Shown in pieces: positions 45,402-60,435 of a stretch of DNA of 64,000 nt. The DNA comes from Colocasia esculenta (lineage: Eukaryota > Streptophyta > Magnoliopsida > Alismatales > Araceae). The stretch lies in assembly GCA_014218235.1 (NCBI GenBank), contig CM024753.1:176676348-176740347 (forward strand), read 5' to 3'. The notes under the pieces are model-generated. The model had not been told where the DNA came from and made no database searches. It was given only the letters and a program-made list of their open reading frames with translations. Positions within the stretch are counted from its first letter, which is position 1; every line of letters starts with the position of its first letter. Both the position numbers and the translations under genes were made by a program.

Positions 45402-48400
45402 TGTAAGGCCCTCGAATTCTGTTGTATTATTTTATTGCGTGTGAATATTTCATGCTTGTGTATGTATGTATGTACATATCTACGTACGTATTAGTTAGAA
45501 TACTTATGTATGCATGTGTATAATTAGTTGTAAATAGTGTATGAATTGCATGGTAGTAGTGTGTACATGATAGCATATGTATGGCATGTATATGTGTATA
45601 AGTTAAGCATAGTTTCTACATGTTTTGAGTTCTGGCCGAAGGACCCTATTGGCGTCCACATGGATGGACGCCCACACTGATCTAGCGTCTACATCGATGG
45701 ACGCCAATACTTAAGCCAACGTCCATGGACATGGACGTTAAAATCTCTGACATGCATGCAAGCAGAGCCCGAATTCCGAGGACAAGCAACCCCAACCATT
45801 GGGCAGCTGTCCCCAACGGTTTGAAAGCTTTCACCTCAACTCCTGCGTGAAAGGAGAGTCCCCTCTCCTATATACCAAGCCCTTTTGCAACCCCAAAGCC
45901 CCTTGGCTCTTTGCAAGAAGAGGAGAAGAAGAAAAACCCTAGTTCTGGACTGTGAGAAAAACCTACCTTTCCAAGCTTAAATCCGACCATCTGAAGCTGG
46001 TTCCGGCCATCTACCACGACAAGGAGGTAGCTGGGACAAAGGGGAAGGCTTCCCCGACATCTTCTTGGGTCTACTGCATCAAGGAACCCGATGGAAGGCG
46101 TCTTTGGGAGCTTCTTGGGACTGCCCAAGGAGAGCTTCAGCGGCTCATTTGATCCCTTTGGAGAGTTTCTGAAAGGCAAGTAACACTTACACTTCGTCCA
46201 TGTAGGTGTCTAGTAGGGTTTTCTTATTTTTGCACATTTTTTCTCTTGTCCTAGATCCCCCATTCTCCCTGTATTTGGAGTTCGGTCTGTGCTCTTGCAC
46301 AGACAGGAACTTGGCGTCAATGCCTTGCCGCCAAGATCTCCAGTACGCATCCAGCGATCTGGCCGTCCAACTCCTTGAATGGCCAGACACTACCGCCAAG
46401 TTCTTCAGTGCAGAACAGTAAACTGTTCTGCCTTAAGTAATTAATTTCTGGACTTTGACGCATGAGGATATAGTGTAATTTTTATATGTTATGTAAGTTA
46501 GATAATGTGATGTGTGTGGAAATTTTTGTGATTTTCTGTTGATGGCATAAATTATTATATTTATTGAAATACATGTTGGAGAAAATGAATTATGTATGTT
46601 CACCTACTGTCTACATGATTCCTGAGGAATTAAATGCCCTAGATTTCTCTATACTATGTGTATAGGTGTTAGTCCATACCCTGCAAATTTGAGAATTGTT
46701 CATGTTCATATGACTTACTGTAATTTCTGCAATGGAAATGAAAACATGAGTAGGTTATTCGAAATTTACAGTAAATTGCATGTTGTGAAATAAATTCGGG
46801 GAAAATTTCTATAATAATATGTATGATAGATTCAGATCTTTGAAATGTCAAATCTGAGATTCATGATTTGTTCCATGACAAATTGAATTATGAATGGCAT
46901 GCAATTGAATGTTTTAATTTCTGTAAATGCAATAGGACTCATAAAAATCTGGAAATTTGCAGGTGAGATTATAAACCCGTAATCAGAAGGTGGTTAAATT
47001 TCTAGGCTAATTGGACAATTGTATGATGCAATATGAATTTCCCATGCGAAATTATGTGAGTAATGCATACTTTTGTGAAAGTGATTGAAATTGCGTGTAC
47101 CTGATTAATGCAGGATACTGAATGTGAAATCTCTGTCATCTGTAGTACCATGTTAGGAAAAACAGAGCCACATGTGTGAATTAGAAAATGAAAAGATGTG
47201 TGAGTGTCATGTGTAAAAATGTGTGCTAAAATCGGTATGTGTAATGTGAAAAACTGTGCCAAGTGTGACACTGCTTCCATAGAGGGAAGTGGAACCGTAT
47301 CATGGAAAAGTCCCCATGAGAAGGTTCAATGTGTTGTGATCCAAAGGGCATTAGGATGAAATCCTGGAGGTGGACAAGTACCACTGGTTAGGGTGGAGAC
47401 TTGTTCTCTCGGTCTGCGCAGTCCAAGAGTCGTCACTATATTGCCTAGGTGGCGTCTATGTGTATATGATGTGATGTGTCCTTCTTATGGTGGTTTGGAC
47501 TACGTGTCATGGCACTAAATATGTGAATGTGAAATGTGAATGTGTTTATGTGTAAAGTGAGAATGTGAACATGTGAAATTGTGAATGTGTAATGTGTGCA
47601 CTATGTGAATAAGAAATTGTGTAAATTGTGAAACCAAAATGTGAGGTTGTGAGATGAGAATCCATGACATGATAAATCTGGAATCATGCTAAAACAACAA
47701 ACTAAATGTGTTTATGATCGTGTTTTATATGTGTACAATGCGTAGAATCCATGTTAGGGACAATTCGTAATTATGTGTAGACCATTCCAGGTGAAATTGC
47801 TCTCATGTTTGTTTTAAATGATAATGTAGCTCTTATGTGTTAGGTTGTGTTTGTTAATCCATGTTAAACAGCAAGCTTAAAGTACATAAAATGGTCATGT
47901 GCATGTATAAGAATGTGTAGAATTCATGTTAGGTATGTTCCCTTTTATGTATGCAAGAAAATCATGCTTCGTTGCTTTCATGTTTTAGTTTAATTGGAAG
48001 TATAGCTTTCATGTGTCGGAATGATTAGAGAGCATGTGATAGGAGATTTAAATTTGGAAAATCTGAAAGCATGAACCATGTGTTTGAATTGTAGAATCAT
48101 CATGATAGGTTGTTAAATTTCAATGTTAAGCATGTCCATGTTGTGTCTTGTAAAATTGTATGTAAAACCTGCTATGATATGTGCATGTACGTTATGTGTA
48201 GTATTATTTGCTAAGTCTTTTAGACTCATTACTTGCTTCGGCGTACATGTTTAGTTGGTGATGTTACTCCCGTGGAGGAGGCAGTGGAGAGCGACTCCGA
48301 GCACGGAGACTAGTTTGTTGGAGTTTACATGTGACGTTTGCACTTTCATGGTATGTAATTTGGAACAATGTACTAGAATTATCACAAAGTTGTATAATCG

Positions 48401-48656
48401 TGGACAAACTATGTATTCTATTTTAGCACTTTAATTATGTGGACTTTAGTTCCTTAATTGTTACATTGAATCATGTATGTTAAATGTGGATGATGAATGA
48501 AATGAAGACAGTGGTTCTTTTCTTCCGCTACTCTGTATTTATATTCAGGTGTATCTCAATCGTATGTTATTGTTTGGGTAAATGTCCCACTGTGATTACG
48601 TTCACTATACCGACGTGGGTTGGTATAACCGTACCGGTATAATGAGGGTCGTCACA
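45402..48656 (+). repeat. G1 3' LTR
   Basis: It begins TGTAAGGCCCTCG and ends GGGTCGTCACA; 3255 bp, co-linear with the 5' LTR. Array 1 is at 45651-45740, TATA-like CTATATACC near 45868-45876, array 2 at about 46312-46400. The acceptor-like GTACAG of the 5' LTR reads GTACAT here. Open frames of about 70-100 aa inside are conserved only because the LTR is duplicated. Confidence 0.95.
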
Positions 48657-49211
48657 AAATTGGTTCGGCACTTCCTAATGTTCGAAGACTACAGATTTGT
48701 CAACAAATTGCCAGAAGTTCAGATTGGATAGTTCAGGGGAGCCATCGCACAGTTGAGAACTGAAAACCCTGTTAATACCTCCCTTCAAGTAGATTTTGCT
48801 ACTCTCAAGCTACCAGAAGTGGTCTTTCTCCCCAAGCTTCATTCCTTGCTCATGGACTCTGCTGTTAGAACTCTTATCTTTGAAAGATTTGCTAGAGTCA
48901 TGACCAGAATCACAGTCTGTCACGGTGCTCCTCTTGCCTTCCACAGATTCATATTCCGTGAATATCACAGAGGAAACATCAAGTCTGAAGTTCTAGCTCC
49001 TCTTCTATCTGAATGTGAAAGGCTCTCTCCATCTGATTGGGAAAAGCACTATCATCAGGCTACTCTTCAATTGGAAGCCTTGAACTCCTTTTTGTTCAAT
49101 TCAGGCAAACCCCTTCTATCTTTTGATGAATTTTGGATCTCAATTCCATCAATTTGGCTCAAGATCCTTTTGCCATTTGGGTTGAAAGATACAAGGTTTA
49201 TGTACCCTTGA
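48657..49211 (+). pseudogene. S2 env-like gene, 3' part after G1
   Basis: After the second AAATT the env-like region continues. A stop near 48729 precedes a frame open from 48753 to 49211 with FATLKLPEVVFLPKLHSLLM, FERFARVMTRI and FHRFIFREYHRGN. No known domain is recognised. It carries no signal peptide. It belongs with 31629-34498. Confidence 0.6.
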
Positions 49212-49724
49212 AGAAAGACCTACAGCAGCAGCAGATCTTCTACCCAATCTCGATTGATTAGTTTTTGCAGCATGCCAGCTTTGGAACCACCAGCTCTTAC
49301 AAGATGTCTCTTGGAAAGGATGAGTATGCCAATTTCCTAGAAGCTCAGAGGCAGCTCCACATCCAAAGAATGGTTCCTGTTATGGGCCTTCATACACTAT
49401 AGCTTGGGGTGCATTCCAAATCTATTTTGAAGAACATGAACGTAAGGCTTGGCCGATCATCACTCGCCATGCCTCTCTCTTTGTCACCTGTCTTCTACAT
49501 CACTGTACCCCCTCAGTAATAAAATATAATGGTTATGTTGGCTCCCATTTATCTTTCTTCTATTCTTTTCTTGAGTTCTTACTTTTCTTTTTGCTTAATG
49601 ACAAAAAGGGGGAGAAAATACATTAATTTGAAATACATTCCTTAGATTCATCAAATTTATTTAAAGTTATTTTAGCATTTTATAAGTTAATGTTATGTTT
49701 TGTCATCACAAAAAAGGGGGAGAT
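49212..49724 (+). other. S2 3' untranslated stretch with two polypurine tracts
   Basis: No gene is supported. AAAAAGGGGGAGAAAA lies at about 49603-49618 and AAAAAAGGGGGAGA at 49710-49723. The second abuts the 3' LTR. Duplicate tracts are typical of Sireviruses. Confidence 0.8.
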
Positions 49725-51724
49725 TGATGATTAGTCCATCCCCATATAATTTTAGTTATTATATGTAATTTTTAGTGATTAACAAAACCTTAACAAATAT
49801 TTCCTAACATGTTTTTCTGAAGTTCATCCATAGGAAATAGTTCAAGCAAAATCTGTAAGTTATTCTCACACACTGTTATTTAAAGTTTAGAGCATGCATT
49901 TCTTCTAAGTACACATCGATTTCCTTTATATTATAACGATTTGATAAGTAAAACAATGATTTCCATCGCTACAATGATTTGATAAGTAAAGTAATGATTT
50001 CCATCGCTACAACGATTTGATAAGTAAAACAACGATTTCCATCGCTACAACGATTATAGCTGTAACGATTCGATAAGTGAAACAACGATTTGATCGTTGT
50101 AATGATTCGATAAGTGAAACAACGATTTGATCGTTGTAACGATTCGATAAGTGAAACAACGCTGTAATAATTTGATAAGTGAAACAACGATTTGATCCCT
50201 GTAACTATTCGATAAGTGAAACAACGATTTGGTCGCTGTAACGATTCAGTAAGTTAAACAACGATTTGATCGCTATAACGATTCGCTATCACTTCAACAT
50301 CGATTTGATCGAAACAATGATTTGATAGCAAACAACGATTTGCTCTTACTTGAACAACGATTTGCCTTAGTCAAAGAACGATTTGCTCAAACAACGATTT
50401 GCTTCTACTTAAATAACGATTTGCTTGGACAACGATTTCATTATTTACATCAACATAAAATTTCATTTATATATGGATTATAATTATGAAATCGATTTCA
50501 CGTATACAACAACACTCTTCACAATGATTATGGTTTGAATGAATTATCATGCATTTCATTATTATCTTCTCAGATAAAGCCTGATAATAACCATTCTATT
50601 CAAACATATTTTCAAAACTCTATGGAGGTTAATTCTTCCCGTGCATACTATGATCTTGATCATCCCACATGAAATCCTCTTGCTTACTTGATGTATCACA
50701 TAGAATCTTGATTTGTGTGATGTCAGGATAGCCTTTCTAGTTTAAGCATATCATTATACTGCACGCTACTAGGGTTGACTGACAACGTAGAGAAAAAGGA
50801 GTTGTCTAGGTATCCGTGTTTAATGCATGCAGGGCTTTTGTAGTAAAGCACGTCAAAGATGGATCGGTCAACCTGTCGAAAGGATAAAAGATTTAGAAAA
50901 TCTTTCCTAAGGATGCAAGGACCAATCCAATCGCTTATAGCTGCAGGCTCATCTTCACATGCCTACGACCAGTCTCTTTAAAGAGCATGAAGCTGTGAGA
51001 CAATGGGCATCTGAACAGCTACTTCAACAGTCAAAATAATTTACAGAAGATAAAAAGAAGACTGATGACTCCATGAAGACACAAGTGATATACACTGAGC
51101 AACATACATAGAATCCATCAAGCACTTGCGAGCACCAGCAAGAAGAGCTTATTCCTTTCAGCACACCAACCTTTAGCTCTCAGCTCTCTGTGTTTCATTT
51201 GATTAGCCTTTGGAGAGCTAGTGTAGTTCTGAGAGATTTTCGTGTTACAAATCTTTGTCTCTCAAATTCAACTTCAGATCAAGCAATCTCTTATAAGCTT
51301 GGTCTAGGGGCAATTCGCCTTTTACTCACATTCTTTGTGTGTGTTCCTCTTCTATTGTGAAGAGAAGACCTGTAGGAAACAGGTGGTTGTTATTCCCTTC
51401 CTTAAAGAAGGAAGACCTGTTGCATCAGGTGTTGGTTTGTACCTCTTCAGGGTTAGAAGAGAAGGTCAGCCACTGCTGGATGTGTAAGTGTCCTGAAGGG
51501 GGACAGTACCTTGGTTAGTGAAATCTCAAGTTGTTGCTTGGGGACTGAACATAGCACTCCTTGGGATAGGAGGTCCAAACCAGAATAAAAGTCTCCTGTG
51601 TTGTGTGTTTGCTTGTTTGTCTTCACTCTCACTAACACTAACTATCGATCTTAGTGTTTTTTTGTTAAGTGTTTTTATTGACAGATTTTAATTTAAAAAG
51701 AGCATTTAGCAATCCATTCACCCC
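49725..51724 (+). repeat. S2 3' LTR (LTR-A), end missing
   Basis: It starts TGATGATTAGTCC and is co-linear with the 5' LTR to AATCCATTCACCCC at 51724, where S3 begins. The final TCTGCTTGCTATCTAGGCAACA-type end is therefore displaced beyond the window. It carries the AACGATTT array at 49913-50440. Confidence 0.9.
49913..50440 (+). repeat. AACGATTT motif array in S2 3' LTR
   Basis: Same organisation as 24590-25110, with different unit numbers. One ~40-bp unit near 50155-50165 is partly deleted and one TTGCTCTTACTTGAACAACG copy is fewer. This shows unit gain or loss since insertion. Confidence 0.85.
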
Positions 51725-51760
51725 TGTTGATTTGTGGTTATTTTAATAACCATACTCACT

Positions 51761-51939
51761 GATTTGATCATTGCTTTGATTTGTTTTTGATGATGACACA
51801 ATCATTGTCATTCATGTTAAGATGCTCTTAATAATGACACAACTGTTTTTGATTTGATCATTGCTTTGATTTGTTTTGATGAAGATACAATCATGGTCAT
51901 TCATGTTAAGATGCTCTTAATAATGACACAACTGTTTTT
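51761..51939 (+). repeat. 90-bp tandem duplication in S3 LTR
   Basis: 51761-51850 and 51851-51939 both start GATTTGATCATTGCTTTGAT and end GACACAACTGTTTTT, differing by a few substitutions and one base of length. Confidence 0.9.
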
Positions 51940-52263
51940 GATGATAACATATGTATGGTTTTGATGGAAAACCTCTCAATCATGCTGAAAAATCTTGTGT
52001 CAAGTTATTATCTTATGTGTGTTGACACATGTTCTTCTTGGTGTCGACACATGATTGCTTTTCATTCAACCTTTATGTTTAAAATGACATGACACTACGA
52101 CAAAATTCATACGACATATATGCCTTCATGATAACTTACTTGAAATGTCTTTTATGTAGGTAAGAATCAAAGCACAAGTCAAGAACCAATAATCAAGCAC
52201 AAAAGAACTTGCAAAACACAAGAAGTGTCCAGCTGTCAACATGACTAAATTCATGTGTCGACA

Positions 52264-55336
<3,073 letters not shown>

Positions 55337-55406
55337 TGACAACCAGTGAGCAAACAAGCTACTGGAAGACAAGAAAAAGCAGTAGCTATCGTCAGACAAG
55401 ATGCAT

Positions 55407-55648
55407 CTGTCGACAGATCAGTCCAGCCTGTCGACAGCCAGAGGTCGCTTGTCGACAGCCCAGTCCATCTGCCAGAAACATGGTTCTGGAAGCCAGGTTG
55501 GTAGCAGTACCTATCGACAGCAAGAAGGCATCTGTCGACAGCTGTAGGTTAAGTCACAACATGTGAGAAACATGTGATCTCTATTAGGGCATCCCCTTCT
55601 CTCACGAATCCCAAGAGTTGTGTGAGACTTGGACACTCATATATATAG
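55407..55648 (+). promoter_or_regulatory. S3 LTR palindrome array and TATA box
   Basis: CTGTCGACAG or close forms start at 55407, 55428, 55449, 55511 (CTATCGACAG) and 55532. The first three are exactly 21 bp apart and the later two fall within a base of the same 21-bp register. The TATA box TATATATAG is at 55640-55648, about 100 bp downstream. Confidence 0.65.
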
Positions 55649-56199
55649 ATCTTTTGGACTCCTTTTCATACAAGAGAGACAACACAACTCCCAAAAGGCT
55701 AGAGGCGGTTGGAAGAGATTTCTCAAGTGCTTTGTTCATCTCTGGAAGGTTGCAGACCAAGAATCTCATCTCAGGAGATTGACTGGTGATCAAGTTCTTC
55801 ATCAAATCAGTAGAAGAAGAATAAGAGCTACTGCAGGAGAGATCTAGAAGATCTTCATCTAATCAGCAACTCCAAGAAGACCTTGATCCAAAGCAGAGCC
55901 TCTCCATCCTGAAGAAGAAGAAGAAGAGAAATCCGAACAGCAGCAGTCTCAAGGAAGAAACAATATAGATCTATAGTCATGGTGATCAGATCAAGAGTTA
56001 AAGAAATCTTTCTTCCTTCGTTCATATCTTTCTCAATTCAATTCATATATCTGTATGTGTGTGTACTGATTTGAGATCAGTACGTGGAGTTTGTGGAAGT
56101 GTGTGCTTTGTGGTCTATGCTGGCTTTTGCATAGATCTGATTTGTATGTGTGGTGTGTTGATCAGATGAAGGCTAGAGGATCTGATCTATTGTGAACTT

Positions 56200-57450
56200 T
56201 GTAGACGGGAGATTTAGCCCATCTTCGCGTGGTTTAGTGGCCCAATAAGGCTCATTTGACCGTTTGTTGACTTGCCTCGGATCCCATGTAGACGGCAGCA
56301 TCGACTGCCGCTGACTCCTGGTTGGCGGAAAGGTCTCTGGACGCCGATTATAGTTGGCGTCCACTTATGTTGACGCCTGCATGGGGTTGGCGGCAGGATA
56401 GTTGTTCGTCAACCTGGGTTTACCTGGTCTGCGCAACTGCCCAAGCTTTCAGCCCACTAGCGCCATTCTCTCGGCCATGCAACGCATATAGCCGTTCCCA
56501 ACGGGTATATGGGCCACCTTGGCATACCATTGACCCAGTAAAAATCCTATGTCGCCCCCTCCCATTGGTTGGAGCTTAAACTCATGGATTGCCAAGTGTG
56601 TTTCTTCACACTTAGCATCCTAGGCACCCTAGATCCGACCCCCACTGTCTATATAACTCTCCCCTTGGCTTTCTAAGTAAGAGGGGAGGATGATGGATGC
56701 CCAAGCCTTGATGCTTTGAGAGAGGAGAGATAAAATTGACTCAAGCTTCCACACTTGTTTCCTCTCTTCCCCTCAACCTGTGGAGCGCCCAGGAGGCTTC
56801 ACCACGAGCTGGAGGAGCCCACAAAGGAGCCAAACAAGCTGCAATGCGAGGATCATCTCCCTCCTCCCTTTCTCTTCCCCTTCTCTCTCTCTTAGTTCTT
56901 GCATGTTACACACACCCACACACACACCCTAGGCATGTAGGGCACCTTCCTACACACCTAGAAAGGGGTTTCCCAACCAAAAATGGAGGGAAGAAGGGTG
57001 GTCATAATACTTGGCCACCCCTCTTCTCAAGTCCGCAACCAGTACGGGACTCTCCTTTTGGGCATTTCTCTTTTCATTTTGAACATTCACTGCACTTCTT
57101 AGAGTCTAATAGAGTCTTTCTTTTGTGGCAGGAACACTTGAACGAGACCGTGGAGCTCTCTTTCTTTGGCCAGCCGAAGAAGGAGAAGTTGGAGTCCCAC
57201 GATCTACCACTACGTGAGGCTACTGCACCGACGTGATCACAATACCTCCTTGGGCACAGGTAAGGCCCTAGCGATCGCACCTCTCCCTTTCCTTTACGAT
57301 TTCTCTTGGTTTTCTCCTCAGTCAACACAGTCAACCGGGGAGTCAACAAGGTCAACTAGTAACCCTTCATCGCCAACGAGGGAGCGACGACATTCGTGAA
57401 TGTCCGGAGGATCCCACAGTCCATCGGGAGCCCGGTAAACGGATCGTCCA
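56200..57450 (+). repeat. O1 5' LTR
   Basis: The start TGTAGACGGGAG marks the loss of S3 similarity. The end GGATCGTCCA is followed after about 11 bases by the PBS, as in Ogre elements. It contains a hairpin array at 56291-56412, a TATA box (CTATATAAC, 56649-56657) and a donor-like CACAG|GTAAGG near 57256-57264. The 166-aa open frame at 56736-57236 has no motif and is not called a gene. Both ends are inferred without a second LTR to compare. Confidence 0.6.
56291..56412 (+). promoter_or_regulatory. O1 LTR hairpin array 1
   Basis: Four 23-24-bp imperfect hairpins start at 56291 (GACGGCAG...CTGCCGC), 56323, 56355 (GGCGTCCA...TGACGCC) and 56389, spaced 32, 32 and 34 bp. They lie about 240 bp before the TATA box. 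Confidence 0.6.
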
Positions 57451-57461
57451 CGGCTCTTTTA

Positions 57462-57479
57462 TGGCGATTGCAGTGGGAC
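57462..57479 (+). other. O1 primer-binding site
   Basis: TGGCGATTGCAGTGGGAC resembles the Ogre-type site TGGCGACTCCACTGGGGA, with several mismatches. The match is partial, so this is a probable rather than certain call. Confidence 0.5.
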
Positions 57480-58155
57480 AAGCACTGCTGCCACGGTTTC
57501 AATCTTCACCCAGGTAAACGACAATCGATACTGCCGTCTACCCAGGTAAGCGTCCATCTTTCCTGTCGTTCAGTTCTTCTTAACGTCAATCTCTGTTGTT
57601 GTCTACTTCTCTTCAGCGTCCGTCGATCATGCCGTTTTCATGCTTTTGAGGAACTTGACGTCGCTGGCCTTGCCGTTTACCTTCCCAGAAGCTTATTTTT
57701 GGCTGTTTTAATCTATTTTTCTTCCTGTTTGCTTCTTGTTTGCCTTCTAACGGTTCTGTGTCACGAGGTGGGTCCTTTTCTCATCTGTTCTAGCCTCCCC
57801 ACACGTTCTAGGATAGCCCCTCCTTGGTTTACAACCTTTTACTCGGAGATTCCCTCTCGGGTAAATCGGGTTGATTCCAAGGGGAACTCTATAAGTCCCT
57901 AAATTCTGTGGATTCCCTCACGGTATGGGGCAGGAGAACCTTTACCCTTCCCATTTAGTCCGCCCATTCACCCGGCTTTGAGTAAGGAGTGAGAGAAAAT
58001 GGCCTTTTACAAAGTTATTTAACACACAACTTCAAATCTTCTAAAAATTTTGGGACGTTGTTTGATAACATTGTCTGGTAGAAATCCACTCTTCTCCTGA
58101 TAACAGTATAATTAATCAACTAAATCATCTTAAAATCAGTAGGTTGTGTTGTTAA
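57480..58155 (+). other. O1 leader with hairpin array 2
   Basis: Hairpin units of 23-25 bp start near 57517, 57547, 57581, 57616 and 57655. The first (57517-57540) begins AACGACAATCGATACTGCCG. Donor-like CAG|GTAAAC and CAG|GTAAGC precede two of them. The remainder to the gag ATG has no gene. Confidence 0.6.
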
Positions 58156-60343
58156 ATGGACTCTTGGTTGAACTCTTGCAACATGTCTAACAATCCGGCT
58201 TTCGAATATGACGATAACATCAATGATGAATTTGTCGAAATGGTCAACACTGATATGCAACCTGAAGAGTCCATTCAGTCCTCTTCTCAGGCCAACAATG
58301 AGGAGAGTGTGAGTTTGAGGGTTAACCCAACTTATGCCCAAGATGTTCAAGAAGACCCCGAATTCTCTAAACTCCTCTCTCGCTATTCGCACGAGGACAT
58401 CATTTCTAGGCTTTCTAAGCATACCATCCGGGCAGCGACCTCTCCTTCCCCTCCATCCCCTTCTCCATTCCATGCTTCCTCATCTAGGCCCGTTCCTAGG
58501 CCAATCACTCCATCCCGGGTTCCCACCTCCACTCCTATTCCTCCTCCCACTCCTGCACCAATTCCAACTCCTCCATCTCCCGTCAATCCTATCTACATCC
58601 AAACTTCACCTCCCACTCAATCCGAATCCATCTCCCGATCGGAGGTGGAGGGCTTTGTTAGGAAACTCTTGGCCGAATCATTGTCACTTTCCAAGCCTCA
58701 TTCCCTTCAGAACTACTGCAAGCTTCCCAACGCCTACTTTCCCCAGGGTTTCAAGGCCCCGAAATACCGCAAGTATGACGGGACCTCCGACCCTTAATTC
58801 CACCTTGCTGGCTTTACCATGGATTCCTATCGGTGGCTGTACGATCGGGTCCTCTTAGTTCACCTCTTCCAACAATCATTAGAAGGGGAAGCTTTGAGGT
58901 GGTTCACCTCCTTACCCGCATCGGATCTTATTAATTTCGACATAGTCTCCGAACGCTTCATCTCCCATTTCTCCTACATGGCCACCCAAGTCCCTACACT
59001 CTCCGACTTGGTGGCGGAGAAGATGAGGCCGGATGAAGACTTTGTCACTTTTGCCAAACGTTGGAGATCCATGGCTTCGAGAGCCGATGTCACCATCCCG
59101 GAGTCTCAAGCCATCATTATGATTGTCAACAACACCACTTCTCAGCTCAAATCCATTTTGATGCTAAGTGAGTTCCCCTCTTTTGCACATCTTTATAATC
59201 GAGCTAGGGTGGTTCAGAATCAAATCAAGGACTCCTCTCTCCCACCATTCTTTGAAGGGAAGCCCAAGGGACGTAAGGCTCCCGCGGTACCTACCACCGA
59301 GGGGGTGACCATCAATGAGTCCGTCAGTGCTTGCAGTCAGCCGCTGAGGCCGCCTAACAAACCCTCCAACTCTCCTTCTAATCCTCACCAATTCCCGTCA
59401 CACCCCTCCAAACCTTATTCCACTTTTCCTCCCCCTTCTGGCTACACCCGGCCTGGTCCCAAAAGGTCTCACTACCCTCCTCTCCCTGAGACCCTCGAGG
59501 ACGTATTCTTCGGCCTCATGTCTTGTGACGCTATCCGACTCCCCCCACAAAGGGAAAGCGTCAATCTAAGGGTGGATACATCAAAATACTGTCCTTATCA
59601 TAGGGCCCATGGTCACGACCTCAACAACTGCTTCACTTTCCGTGACTGGGTATACGACATGAACGATCAAGGTAGGATAAATTGGGAGGACGTCAAGGTG
59701 GTCATAGACAAGTCTAGGTACACCAAAAGGGACCTTGGCATTGTCCAAAACCCTCTCCCTAACCATCAAAGCAACAATCCCTCCTCCTTTAAGTCCCAAG
59801 AAAATGTCCATACCATGACACATTCTGAACCATGGGTCGTGAAGAGAGAACAAAAGTGGGGGGTTGAAGGTTTTGACGAATGGTACCCGTGTCCCCCTGT
59901 AGAGTCTGAAGAGCCCTCCACAACCGTAGATGCCATTTTAGAAGAGCGGCCTTTAGTTCTTATCCGACCCACATGTCAGGAAGCCTACCCCTCCATTCAG
60001 GTTTCCCCTGCCTATGAGCCGTCCACCCACGGAACCAGACCTCTCCAGCTTATCCTCCGTAAGCCTCAGGAGGACGTTCATGCCACACTCCGGAATCGGA
60101 TTATTCCTCCCCCTCTGCGGCCATCTCAAGATGAGGAGGATAGTGGACCTCCACCACCTGCCGGCACCGAATATGACATTTCTGCAACACTTGGATAAGA
60201 CTCCCGCAAGGGTGTCTATTTTGGAATTGATTCAGAGATCGCCGTCACATCAGTCCACCCTCCTCCAATTCCTCCAAAAGATCATGGTCAACGATGACCT
60301 TCCTCTCAGTGGGGTCACTAATGCTATCCTCTCCCTCACCTAA
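58156..60343 (+). pseudogene. O1 gag
   Basis: The ATG at 58156 starts MDSWLNSCNMSNNPAFEYDD. A Ser/Pro-rich N-terminal third follows, then SRSEVEGFVRKLLAESL and FKAPKYRKYDGTSDP. A TAA at 58795-58797 interrupts the frame, which continues as FHLAGFTMDSYRWLYDR, LFQQSLEGEALRWF and AKRWRSMASR. A zinc-like CPYHRAHGHDLNNCFTFRDW block (about 59590-59650) is typical of Tat Gag. A frameshift near 60176 leads to the usual downstream segment LQHLDKTPARVSILELIQRS, ending at a TAA (60341-60343). The domain order matches Tat elements, where Gag is long and Pro-rich. Confidence 0.88.
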
Positions 60344-60435
60344 GGACCATCAATCTCCTTCTCGGACAAAGATCTTGCCCCCCTGACTGTCGATCTCTTC
60401 CTCTCTGTCTTACCGTTAACCTCAATGGGGTTTCG

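Larger units (their letters stand above)
34499..48656 (+). mobile_element. G1: complete Ty3/gypsy chromovirus (Tekay-like) element
   Basis: Two LTRs (34499-37755 and 45402-48656) flank an iMet PBS, gag, protease, RT, RNase H, integrase, a chromodomain-like tail and a polypurine tract. The 5-bp TSD AAATT is perfect (34494-34498 and 48657-48661), so the insertion boundaries are certain. In the first ~440 aligned LTR bases I count roughly 16 substitutions plus several indels by eye, so this is not a very recent insertion. A solo LTR (R1) lies in its protease gene. Without R1 the element is about 11.3 kb. Confidence 0.95.
24401..51724 (+). mobile_element. S2: Sirevirus-type Ty1/copia element with nested insertions
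   Basis: It has a 5' LTR, PBS remnant, gag with two CCHC knuckles, protease, integrase, RT, RNase H, env-like gene, purine tracts and a 3' LTR. G1 (34499-48656) splits the env-like gene. S3 interrupts the last ~25-30 bp of the 3' LTR at 51724/51725. Without G1 the element is about 13.2 kb. The flank before it is TTGAC; the matching flank is outside the window beyond S3. Confidence 0.9.

Noticed and set aside
45868..46421. Several 60-100-aa frames repeated at 34747-35522
   Set aside because: They are shared only because the G1 LTR is duplicated; no coding motif.
56736..57236. 166-aa open frame
   Set aside because: Lies in the O1 LTR/leader, no motif, composition follows the LTR. Not supported as a gene.
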